NCBI RefSeq assembly: GCF_026151205.1
Contig: NC_087080.1
Location: 8,895,720-8,955,719 of the forward strand
Source: Bolinopsis microptera
Lineage: Eukaryota > Ctenophora > Tentaculata > Lobata > Bolinopsidae
DNA: 60,000 nucleotides
Reading direction: 5' to 3'
Position 1 is the stretch's first letter. The number at the start of each line of letters is the position of its first letter. Below are positions 1-11,339 of this stretch, one piece after another. The position numbers and the translations under genes were made by a program. Below the pieces are notes generated by a model. The model did not search any database. It was given only the letters and a program-made list of their open reading frames with translations, and had not been told where the DNA came from.

Positions 1-1
1 A

Positions 2-754
2 ACAATTACTGACAGCTTCAGCGAAAATGGCCGCCTTTGCCAAAGTATTTCTGACATAGCAGCCCGTTATGGTCTCCTTATTAACATCGGAAAGACCAAA
101 TACATGTCCTATAACATCCCGCGACCTGTCAACTCAGACGATAGAGTCTTTATTAACGGCAACCCTTTAGAAGAAGTTCATGACTTTAAGTACCTTGGAT
201 CCTTTATAGCCTCAACAAGCAGAGACATCAATGTCAGGAAAGGCCTCGCATGGAAAGCTTTACAGAGTCTAGATGCTTTTTGGAAATCTAATATGTCCAG
301 GAAGATCAAGACTAAGATTTTTCGAACTGCAGTAGAACCTGTTCTGCTGTATGGTGCAGAAACCTGGACTCTTAAAAAGGCTGATATCAGAGCACTAGAC
401 GGTGTTTATACTAGAATGCTACGAAGGGTCTTTGGTATCTCATGGAAATCACATACACCTAACTCCGTTCTTTACGGAAAGATTCCATCGGTGACAGATA
501 CTATAAAGACACGAAGACTTCGTTTTGCAGGACATGTCTACCGTCTACAGGACCAACCTGCTCAACAACTCCTTTTCTGGCAACCATCCTATGGCCAGCG
601 TTATCGAGGACGACCACATAAGACCTTCCAGGACGTCCTACTTGAAGACACTGGAATGGAACCTGACCAGCTGCGTTTACTCATGTGTGATAGGGATAAA
701 TGGAGAGAAGCGTTGACACGAAACTCGTTCCAGATTTCATCTGGATCGACCTAG
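2..754 (+). mobile_element. Non-LTR retrotransposon reverse transcriptase, C-terminal part (5' end outside window)
   Basis: The frame is open from base 2, before any ATG, to the TAG at 752-754, so the left part lies outside the window. Early residues (ARYGLLINIGKTKYM) match the end of the RT palm/thumb, where G-L-x-I-N-x-x-K-T is typical. The rest has the layout of LINE RT C-termini: FKYLGSFIAS, then VLLYGAETWTL, then LRRVFGISW, then RRLRFAGHVYR and a GRPHKTFQDVLLEDTG stretch near the end. No in-frame stop or frameshift is visible, so the copy may be recent. The clade (RTE-like or CR1/L2-like) cannot be settled without the rest. A CAGG-rich stretch follows the stop and no clear poly(A) tail is seen. 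Confidence 0.9.
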
Positions 755-3650
755 GCAGGTAGGCAGGCAGCGATATATGATCCAATAAAGTTCAATATCT
801 GACCTTCTTTAGCCGGAAATCTGGTTTGGTTGCAAGCAAAGCAAAAATGTGATATGGTCGGTTGCTAGAATGAAGATCAATAAGTCTGTTAACTCTAATT
901 AACTTGAAGTCTCAGTCTAAGTCATAATTGATATACTGATTCGGCCGGATTCAGGTATTAAAAGTATTTCTGGACCAATTTGGAATAAATTATCGGTCTA
1001 TAATGAAAACAGCGATTTACCGCATATTCTGATTACCGTATAACTTTCCATTCTCACGCAGAAATGAGAAGGTAAATCGGGGTTTAAAACCTGTATCTGT
1101 TAGCACTTAGCGGTCTATCAGCGGGGGGATAATCAAGTGGGTGTCCGTGATAAAGTAATTGTGAGTTCCTGGTGAAAATCTTAAAGAAAATAGCCAGCTA
1201 CATCATGACAAGTGCCAACCAAATGTTTACTGAACAGAAAAAACGTTGTTGATCTACGTCCGCAAGTAAAATCTCAATCATATCACAAGAGCGATGAACA
1301 ATCAATTGAAAAAATATACAAAGTCCGTACTGTCCCACAAATGAAATGTAAAAAACAAAAATTTGATAATGAGCACCACTAACAGAGGGCAAAGAGTTTG
1401 TAAATTACAACACAGCGTTTACACAGAGTGAATACGCTAGTGCCTCATGAAACTTCTCCATTCACTCGCGTTGTGTAACTTGATGTTGTAGCTCGAACAA
1501 TTAGTGTTAACTCTAATGTATATTGATGGAATTACATAACATAGCAAGTGGTACAATAGACCGCACTGCACCTGGTCAATTTATTTCCACTACACATTCT
1601 GATCTAGAGTTTTAACTTCTTGTTGTTTTTAGGAATATAGCCACTGAAGGCAATGATTTTGACCAAATACGCAATTCAAGGATGCAAGTTGTGATGAGAA
1701 AGTTAATAACCTACAATTGTTATTTGTTACAGATGTGAGATATCTCCAATAATAGCCTCTCCAAAATTAGTGTTTGCACAATAGCTAATTCAGTGGATGA
1801 TGTTAGTTGTGGCTAATGTTAGTCAAGGTAAGCCACGTTATATTAAGAACACGTGCCTTGAAGACTAATGTCTCAAGGGATTTTGGATCTATGAATACAA
1901 TTGAGATCAGTTAAAGTTAACAGTTACAGTCATTCTTAGAATTAAGTCAACTGGTGCAATGTGCATCGCTTACCATAACTACGTCCGTAAGTTTAACACG
2001 TATGCTACCAGCTATCAATTCTATTTTTGTCAAATGCGAGCGTAGCAGAATTCAGGCTACAAACAAGCCCCCGGAAAATTCTGGGAAAATTGGCGTATTC
2101 GACGAAATTTAAACGATACGAATGGTACGAAATCAACAATTCCCACCTAGCGAGTACAGTACAGTCAATTTTGTCAGCCACCATGAAGCTCTCCTCAAGA
2201 CACCATAACTTGTTAGAGACGACACTGAAATTAATGAAATAAATACCACGAAGACCTGAGCTACACAGCCGAATCACGTACTGACTTTGAAAGCGAGGCT
2301 GGTTATTACATAGTCACCACTGACAACAATAAACATAACCCTAGTTTTAAAATTATTGAAGCTTGACCAGGTTATCGCAGCATTTTTCAAACAAAGCTCT
2401 GAGCCTGTGCAAGGGAAGCCTGTGCGTACTCTAAAACTAATGCAAGAACAGATCTAACACAGCTTGCTAATGGGTCTGGGCGTCTGCAGCACCAGTATCA
2501 TGTGATTATCAACTCTAAAATATACGCCTATGGTGGACTCATGGACTGTAATTATGATGGAGTCAATCAATCTGATTCTTTTCAAGTTTCAATCCAGCAA
2601 TGGCTGGTCTAAAATTGTAATTAATTCTTACACACGACTTTAGTACCACTCTCTCGAACACTTAGCCTCCAACGTATCACAATCCCAACTGTTTTAGCAC
2701 CAACTTCTCCATCTCCACACTTCCAATTCCTCCACCACTTAAGTTCCACCACTTCTCCCGTTCCACCCTCTACACAGCAGTTCAGTATCCCCCGGCCCCC
2801 CCTTCTCACCCCCTCCCCCCTCACCCCCCCCCCCCCCCTTCTCAATTCTAGTATTACCCTTTCCGTCACTTAAGTTAGTTAGGTATTACCCAATCCGATA
2901 ATATAGTACCACCACCTTAGCACCACCCAGACCTGATACTATTGGTAATCTGATTAGGAGTAAATATTGGTACAAACGTGGTTGATCCAAGATTAACTTT
3001 ACAGTGCAAATAACATGAACTTGCGCGGAGAAAAGATCGTGGATTGTCTTGATATGGATACTCCTTCTTAATCCTAAATTCAATCCTTCCGGTAATTCAT
3101 GATAGTAAATTTGCTATCAGAAAGCGCCCATGCTTTGTAGAAATCATGAATTCAAAATTGGCGGGAAGTGTGGGAATATTGAACTTTTTTAATTTGGAAT
3201 AATTATCATAATTTGTATTATAATCCTTTCATTTCACTTTCAGAGTTTAACAAATCTGATTTACATTACTACAATGAGATTAATTCTTTTGTACTTGTAG
3301 TAACAGGACAAATACAACGATTAATTACTATTCATTTCTAGATACATTTACCCTAATGCGATTTGCATCAAATCAGATTTTACTGGTCACTGTGGCATTA
3401 ATTTAGCTATTGTAATTCTATCAAATTGTCTAAATCAACTTTAGAACGATAACAAAGTTAAACTAAACTAAATTTCATGCTCCAGTAATACAATAAAATC
3501 ATCGATACGTGAACTGTCTATTAATTACTGTGGGCTTATGCATTAATCGTTATTTTCTCCTCTAAATATTTGCCTCAGAATTTTCTAATTTTTGCGATTT
3601 GCTCGTTCGAGAATGCTAAGAAATAATTCCCAGCCATGTCCGTGTTACAA
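755..3650. other. Intergenic stretch, no gene recognised
   Basis: Both strands carry only short open frames without family signatures. An open frame at 2027-2242 (+) lacks an ATG start and splice context that would support it. A C-rich low-complexity run lies at about 2788-2838, the latter half almost pure C. AT-rich sequence fills most of the rest. Confidence 0.6.
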
Positions 3651-4211
3651 CGGTAAAAGAGCTGCTGAAACCTCCCCAAACGTCATCGTCCAACGGACAA
3701 ACAAGAAATGAGAACCATCTACCAATCAGAGATTGCCAGCTAACAGGTCACATGTCAAAGGGGCACGTTTGCGAACTCCCACTCGATTATGATGCCCCCT
3801 GATCCTCACCCGGCCTCACTTTTTATTCAATTACCAGACACTCTCCTCGTCCCGGTCCCGAAACTCTATCTGTTGCGTGGCTTGTTAGTTTGGGGCCACG
3901 TGACCAATCTGTCGGGTCATGTGACCAGTCAGGTGCTTCGCATCTCCCAAACCTATCCGAGATCACCCGCACGCGCCGCATACGTCACGCCAGCGTGAGA
4001 GACATTCTCAGCGCTGATTGGCTCGAATTGGACAGCTGACCCGGGCGCGGCGTGCTGATTGGCTGAAAGCTTCCCTCGCAATGGTATGAGGGCTCGATAG
4101 GTCGTATTTCTTGTTTACACAACTGGGTAAATACCGAGCGGCAAACTCGATCAGTCATTATAAAATCGTTTTGTGTTTGCTCCCATCATTGTATTAGATC
4201 CTGATTAAATT
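3650..4211 (+). promoter_or_regulatory. Promoter region of the homeobox gene
   Basis: This block is clearly richer in G+C and CpG than its surroundings. It holds an E-box in CCACGTGACC (3896-3905), the palindrome-like GGTCATGTGACC (3915-3926), a CRE-like TACGTCAC (3981-3988), three inverted CCAAT boxes (ATTGG at 4017, 4027 and 4058) and a TATAAAA at 4159-4165, about 50 bases before the ATG. That the block drives the gene is inferred from position. A TTAG acceptor-like site at 4194-4197 between TATA and ATG could instead make part of this an outron or UTR intron. Confidence 0.6.
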
Positions 4212-6554
4212 ATGTCGTTTCCAGCAGAGTTTTTCAGTACACTTGTTAGTACAACAGCATCGGCTGAATCTACCCCACCAAACACATCGGCTCAGTTTAC
4301 AGGGCAAGCTGCTGCTTCAGAAATCTACAAATCCTTCCCCTACTTCCCCCAGTCCTCGGTGGAATTTGCTCAGAACGCCGCCAACGGTAGACTCTCTCTA
4401 TCTTTCCCCCAGCTTCCCGGAAACTATCGACTACCAGCTGAACATGCAGCAGCCATGCACTACCCATCGTATGCTGGAGGAGCCAGAAAACAGCGGAGAA
4501 ACAGGACAAACTACTCTGCAATTCAACTCAACGAACTGGAGATCGTTTTCAGTAAATCGAAGTATCCTGACATCTTCACACGAGAGGAACTTGCTTTGAG
4601 GTTCGCAATTTTTAAGCTCAAGAGGGACACATTGTTTGTTTAAATGTTTAGGTTTGATTCGTCTCACGCTGACTTTAAAACTAACATTAAGGTTCTACAT
4701 TCGCACTGGTTAAAGTCATCACGATTGCTGCTCTATCACTGTGACTATGGCAACAATGTTGCCGCGACATTAGTACTTCTTTGGTAGAGATCATCTTGAG
4801 TTCAGAGTTCAGACCCTCTGTTCGATCTTCATGGTTCGAAATTATAATCGCTCAAGTTAAGATTGGCCTCGCCAGTAAGTTTGATTGCCTGCATTAGACA
4901 TGACCATGACCATTCTTACCGTCATTGCTGACTCCTAACGCCCTTGATGCTAAATTTAGCAAGTTTCCTTCTACAAGTTTCCTGGAATTATCCTCGAGTC
5001 TTGTCAGATACTCTAGTTTATCCCAGCCGATAATCCTTATAAATAGATGGGTTCATGAAGATTCCTGCTATCACGGTAAATTAGATCATCGATACATCCC
5101 ACCTTGCGGGAACTGACTTGTGGGAGCCTGGACTAAGGAGCATAGTTTGTACAGGATGTGACCCGCCATAATGTTTTAAAATATCTGTAGATTGACTGCC
5201 TGAACTAAAATAAAACATCCCGGCCAGGTAATTTTGTGGCCCGAATTTGTCAGGCTCTGAGTATAACATAGGGTAACATTTGAAAGAGTCACTGATTTTA
5301 ACATTTCTCTCCCTGCCTCGGGATTTTTATAGTAAACCGCAATTTTGTGAATGTTGCCTATCGGTTACAGAGCTGACCACATAATGCTAAATTTACTAAA
5401 TATTCCCGGTTCCCCTTTTTCCCTAGATTCCTGACAGTCTAGAGTTAGTTTTAAATAATGTCTCACTTCCGAACAAAGAATTTCATGTCCTTTTTCGTAC
5501 AGGTTGGGAGTTCCAGAGGCAAGGATACAAGTTTGGTTTCAGAACAGACGTGCCAAGTGGAGAAAACAAGGACGACTCTCGGTCTCCGGAGACAAGGAAG
5601 AACATGAGGTGAGGACGATTTTATGATAAAAGTTTTTAGATTTTCTGCAGATTTCCGCCGTTCTTACTGGGGCGCAACATGAGCAATCTGTCAATTCGTT
5701 CAACCGGTTTTATAGGAAAATAATTACAGTGGTCTACCATCGAGGTTAAAGTAATCGCACTGAGATCAGTTCATATCAAATCATAACTTTTATACGCGTT
5801 GGAACATATTTGATCATCCTAGAATCTAGGCGTGTTGAACATATAAATTCAAAGTGTAGACCCACCTAAATTCGTCTGGCTACAATAATCCCAATAAAAC
5901 ATTAGTTCAGTTTGTTAACTCTTCAAATTCCAGGTTTCCTCATCATCCCCCGGGCTAAAGGAGCATGTGAATGTGAATGTGAACGTGATGTCGCAAGATC
6001 AACAACAGTCAGTGGTTATGGACATCAAGCAAGAGGACAATATTAACAAACAAGTTCAAGCTCAACAAAAGGTAATAATATTAAAAGTCCCATATGAAAT
6101 TAAATAATTAAGTAATATCATTATTTAATTCGCTTTCATTATTGAAGTCGTTGGCATTATTATTTACAGACAAATGTTCACAGATTGAGTAGTTTAAATT
6201 TAATAGTTTGGGTAGTGCTACTAGCTCGGGGCTGGGACATGTAGCAGATTCTGACGAACCAACCAGATTCATACACAAAACTATGACACCCAATCCGTAT
6301 TAGCCAGCCACCTTTCCGATTATGATATCATTTCAACATAGTATTTACCATAAATTGTTAAATGAAATTAAGGATTACTTTTTCAGGGTATATCACCGGA
6401 CACAACAAATCTGAAGATGGAAGCTGTGTACAGTAACTTTAGCGAGACTAAGGAGATTAAGGAGAATCAGAAGAAGATCGCAGAGAGGTTAGAGGTAGAT
6501 AAATGGGGAATTCCTCCCAATATGAACATCTTCGGTAACCAGCAAATCTCCTGA
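4212..6554 (+). CDS. Paired-like (PRD class, Q50) homeobox transcription factor, four exons
   Basis: A nuclear DNA-binding protein of 266 residues. Exons: 4212-4600, 5503-5608, 5934-6071 and 6387-6554; phases agree at every GT-AG junction. The homeodomain starts near residue 93 ([15 protein letters not shown]) and is cut by intron 1 just after ELALR; exon 2 resumes with [20 protein letters not shown]. Recognition helix residue 50 is Gln and N51 is present, as in PRD-like proteins without a paired box (Arx/Alx/Otp/Rax neighbourhood). No paired domain, octapeptide or OAR tail is seen. The region before the homeodomain is Ser/Thr/Ala-rich; the C-terminal part has a Val-Asn run and an acidic/basic stretch, both unmatched. 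Reading through the exon 1 donor would give a false 143-residue protein. Poly(A) signals AATAAA lie at 7230 and 7241. The exact orthology group is undecided. Confidence 0.95.
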
Positions 6555-7441
6555 ACAGGTGACCTGGAATTTATTTCCTTGATAATCACTTCAATGTGGG
6601 AATTGTGATGTTGTGTCCATGGTTTTGGGCCGAAGAAACTGTAAGCAATTAAGCAGCAAAAGACATTTAATGATTTACGTATGAAGTGCGAACTGTGGAT
6701 AGATTTTAAGTTAGAAGTAGTATAGTGAGATATTGCGATATTATAATTTATTGATTTCGCACACCAAAACTTTTAAAATTTGAGCCGAATTTTTTGGCTT
6801 TTTTCGTAATGGTTTTTAATTTTATGGGTTTTTATGAGTTTTTAAGGGTTTTTAAAGATACATAATGATTGCTTCAACAAATTAGAGTAAGGATACAAAT
6901 TTACAACTATTAATTAGAGTTCACATTAACATTACTCACAAAACTAGTTTATTTATCCTGAAGCACCTCTAAGCCATTCTTTCTGGCTCAGTAGTTGACA
7001 GGTCATTCATACCGGATTGGATGATGAACGATTTGCTCCGCTCAATTTGTACCAGTGATTCCCTCATGTTTGCCACGGTTATTTCTGACGAAAGTATCGT
7101 GAAACTAACTTATTAGATTTTACAGCATTATAGAAAAACACCTTTGTTCAATTCAATTTAATGTTCAAAATAATCATATGTATTTTAAGATTGTAAAATT
7201 CAAACTTGTAATTATATTTTTCATTTACCAATAAAATAACAATAAATATAATTTCACATATTGTCCCATAGACGAACGGATTGAAAATAATACAGATCAA
7301 CGACATAGCCCTTACTTCCTCTTAATATAGGGCCTGATCCTCCACAAAACTCTGATACAAGTTACAACCTAGCATAATTCGATGCTCCATCTGTAAAATT
7401 CCAATAAATTGAAAACTTAATGATAAACGATTACGATCGCT
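6555..7441. other. Homeobox 3' UTR and convergent intergenic region
   Basis: No further coding sequence is seen after the homeobox stop. AATAAA hexamers on the + strand at 7230-7235 and 7241-7246 are the likely polyadenylation signals, implying a 3' UTR of about 700 bases. The next gene is encoded on the other strand and ends at 7442, so the two genes are tail to tail about 200 bases apart. Confidence 0.6.
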
Positions 7442-10400
7442 TCAAGAATCCACACCTGTGTTATACCTGGACAGGATAACCGGGAAAAAAGTTCGCCTGT
7501 GTTTGGTTTCGCATTTTGGAATCTTGATTGCCACACGTTTATTGGTGGGAGCATTTGTAACTTTAGCATTGTTCAGATAAACATCCTCATCTCCCTTCAC
7601 ACTGGACCGGGAACGGTACTCTTTGGACTTCTGAAATGTTTTTATAACAGTCAACTGTTGAAAGATATCTCTCAATTACATTAGGCACTTGCCATGAACA
7701 AAGGATTCTGCTTTCCTGCAGGTGAGCTTGTGGCATCAAATTTTTCTTTAAAGTGCTTCTATTGAGCATAATCCCCTAACTTCGTTATCCTCATTTTGCG
7801 ATCGCATTATCCTCATTATCAAGCGCACTTTTTAAGGTACGTTTAACATGTTTTCACGTCCCGCTAGTTACACAAATCTTTGCCTGCAGCCATACAGTCT
7901 GAGTAAAATTTGCCCTTTTTACCACAACATTCAGAAATGTGGAATGCCTTACAAAATTCTAAAAATCGTAAAAATACCGCAGTATTGAACCCACTATTCG
8001 AGTCAGAATCCACATCCTAGAACGGAGGAGATAGCTCTGAGCAGTTCTCGACATCATTAGCTAATCGGCGATCTATTATATGATTGTTTGGCAGGTCACA
8101 TGACCGCGCGGATTCCTCTGATTAGCTGGTGACTGTCACGTGGGCCGGTTATTGTACAAATAAGATATATCAGCTAACTGAGAGGGGATATCCATTACCT
8201 TGATCGTGTTTTAGTTCAGGCGCTGTGTTCTAAATGTAAACATTGTATCATTAGTCAGAGGGTTTGTTTATCTTGGGGGTCAAATTGTAAATGGGTCTGC
8301 TCCAATCGCATCTGTGCAAGAGACCAAGTATTACCTGACCACGTCCTGCAAATATTTGCGCTATATTTAAATCATCCTTGAAGTCTGAAATCACTGAAAT
8401 AGTACACACGATCCACATTCCGGTGATGAATGGGCGATTGTATTAGTGCGACAAGAAGTAAGAACCATAGTTTGGCCATTCTTGAAAGTGATGTATTATA
8501 ACGCCTTAACAAGGAGATTCTCACCAAGTTCAGCACTATGGACCCTGACATCAGGCTTGTTCCCTTTCACAATAACTTTCTTGCTATTCCCGTCACGTTC
8601 TACGTTACTGTAAGCCTGCCTCCAATAGGTGGTTGATGGCTGAAACTACACATAATGATGGATTTCAAGTTTAACAGTGTCAAACATGCAACTGATGTTG
8701 CACAAGATTTACAAACGTGACCTATATCAATATGCTATCTTCAAGATTATCCGTAGAGTACCGTTAATGTGACTCACAATGATCCTCTATCTGTATTCTT
8801 GATTTCGTCACTATACAGTCTACAGCTTTCAAAAGCCTGATCAACCAATCAGGTATTGGTTATCTGTTATCACCCTAGGCAACATATCATTTAAATGTCA
8901 AACTTCATCGGGGGTATGTACTACTACTAATTGGGTGGATTCTTTCAGGATTAGCTCTGAAAATGAATTTACACGTACCGCAACTTGTCAACTCGTTAGT
9001 CTCTCTCTCTATCTCTCTATCTCTCTCGTTAGTCATTACATCACTTCTAAATTCTCTAAAAATATTTTACTTATGGGCGACAGTTCATGATAGATTTTGG
9101 CCTGAGTTCAAGACAAATTTGATGGTGATGGGCTTGTCGTTGTGGTTAAAAAGTACTCTGCGTCAAATTAAATATAACCGATCGACGTTCACCTCATTTT
9201 AATGATTTGGCGGGAAAAATTTAAAAATTTCATCTAGAATTTCCACTGATCATATAGCTTGAGACACGGTACCAGGGCAACCAAGCAGAGGTTCGGCTAA
9301 CTGTTGAGGGGATAATATTATCAGTTTGTTTAGTCTGATCAGTCTGCAATATTATCAGGAGACTGGTGCTTGTCTGTGTAGGTGTGTATAACAGACTACC
9401 AGTCTAATGAGACATTGGGAACAAAACACCCTAATTGATGGCTTGTTTGGGGTAATTGCTAAATTGGTGTTATGTTAAGTAAATTCTTGGATCAGAGAGA
9501 CTGTGACAGTCAATCAGATCAAATTAACCAATCATTTGCCATGACCCATGGGAATCATCCGTGGTTGTGTTTGTTTGGGAATCTTCTAGAACTCCAACAA
9601 TAACACATTATCAAATCCGTACACCTAAGTAGCAAATTCCCTCAATTCTGGTGTATACTGGAAATGGATTACTCACTTGATGGTCGTTACCATCCTGAAA
9701 GTAAGGGAAAATTCGCAATTTTGAGGCCTCAAGGCTGCAGTGGTTTCAATTTGACCGGTTACCTGTCTCCTGCTCCATATCACTATCAAAGGGGGCTAAT
9801 TTAGGTTTCTATTTTTCCTATTAGATCATCAAAAACTACAGATCAACAGAAACCGATCAAAACTCATAAGTGCAATCGCGACATTCCATAGGTAATCATT
9901 GGCTGTAAATATTTAATAGAATCATCAATCAGATGATTCAAGTGCATGACATCCTTGCTGGTTAGTGATTAGTGTCAAATGTGGAGTCAGACCAATAATT
10001 AATAAATGACAAGTATTCATTTTATGCTTGTTTATTTTACGAGCAGGCTCGTGTATATTAGGATGCAGTAAAGTATGTAGGCTCAAGATAATTCAGACTT
10101 CCAGGCAAGGTGCTACGATATGATCGGAAAACACGACCATCCTTATCCCACAGTGTGAGTGAGCCACCCCCAAATTAGGTTTAAACCGAACAACCATCAT
10201 TAATGGTAAAACAAACCTTTTTAAGTTTAGGAGATGAGCTTTTGTTGCTGCCACTTGACGATGACTTCTCTATCGTGACCGCAGTTAGGTAGTTATACTC
10301 CCGTTCTAGGTCCAGCCTGCAGCTTAGAGCAGTGGGAGATTTGTACAATCTGTACTCTTCTATGTAGCACTCCGTCTAGGGGATGGTACGTGATATTAGT

Positions 10401-11339
10401 GAAGTTAGCATATGGAATACTGGATAGTACGTGGTATACTGATATTCTTGTAGTTGAGGGACATTATTCCTCTATGTATTCCTGTATATGTATTCCCGGG
10501 AGCAAGGACTGTCGTGTCACCTTTTAACATTATCGAATTAAAAATAATCCTTATGACCCAGAACCATAAAATAGTCCGCTGTTATATAATTTCCACAAAT
10601 AGATATTATTTCGGTTTTTTTTTTCGGTTTTTAGTGTTTAAACCTCATTTAATTCAAGAAATTTACAAAAGAGACCACAATAATAAATGTGGGCAGGAAA
10701 ATTTAGGGTTGACTTGAAACTTTGAAAGTGAGGTCAGGCAGCATGTCAAATGATGTAAAATCTTAATTTGTTTATAAATTACCGGAGGTCAACCTAGAGC
10801 CTCTAGTAGAGGTTATTCAAATCAGAAGTTGCCCTGGCCTCAGCACAACCCATAAAAGATTTGGATTCTGGTATTTTTTAAACACGTGACAGCGATTTTG
10901 GGGTTTGATTGGTCAACAGTGGTAGCTGGCTGGCTAATTCCTGTTACGTGTAAAAAAAAAGCTCTACCTCCCCACCAGAATCCACATCTAAACATTTAAT
11001 CAATAACTGCATGAGGGCAAACATGGAGATCTGCACAAAATTGAAAATTCATTATATTTATATGACCTTAATTTCAGATTTTTTACTCTGCGGTAGGACG
11101 ACTAATTATAATTTTTGACAATCCAGTAAGTATCCTGATAAACAAATCAAAATTTGATTTACCTCATCATAATATCGGAAGCTGGGCGTCAGGGGTTGAC
11201 AGTATTTGTATTTGTTGATGAACCTATTCTTCTTCAGTATCTGGTAATTTTTGGGAACGCTGCCTGGAACTGGTCGTGTTCTGTTTGTCTTCTTTAAACA
11301 GTCAACCTGGATCATTTGATTTTCATCAGTCTTACAGCT
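7442..11339 (-). CDS. Unrecognised multi-exon gene (partial, five candidate exons)
   Basis: I do not recognise the protein. In gene order: exon 11163-11339 (59 codons, acceptor TGTTTCAG, donor GTAAAT) has RTRPVPGSVPKNYQILKK; exon 10217-10375 (53 codons, donor GTTTGT) has TECYIEEYRLYKSPTALS and a Ser-rich end; microexon 9677-9694 (18 nt, DGNDHQ, pyrimidine-rich acceptor, donor GTGAGT); exon 8525-8639 has STTYWRQAYSNVER; terminal exon 7442-7630 (63 codons with TGA) has TNKRVAIKIPKCETKHRR. The first four join in phase 0. The 8525 donor (GTGAGA) leaves phase 1 while the last exon opens in phase 0, so either a small exon is missing or the donor lies nine bases downstream. Upstream exons and the start codon were not found. 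No membrane segment or known domain is visible; the protein is basic and hydrophilic. Confidence 0.6.
10873..10962. repeat. Short inverted-repeat element with E-box and CCAAT (MITE-like), copy 1
   Basis: The left edge TTTTTTAAACACGTGACAG mirrors the right edge CTGTTACGTGTAAAAAAA, giving arms of about 18 bases around a core with TTTGATTGGTC. A related stretch occurs at about 13533-13600 with the same order: T-run, ACACGTG, GATT, TGGG, TTTGATTGGTC. Size and inverted ends fit a tiny MITE; a conserved regulatory module is the alternative. Confidence 0.35.

Noticed and set aside
3789-3998. 69-codon frame upstream of the homeobox gene
   Set aside because: Lies in GC-rich promoter sequence with no splice link or protein signature.
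4601-4643. Read-through of homeobox exon 1 to a TAA
   Set aside because: It breaks the homeodomain; splicing to 5503 restores it exactly.
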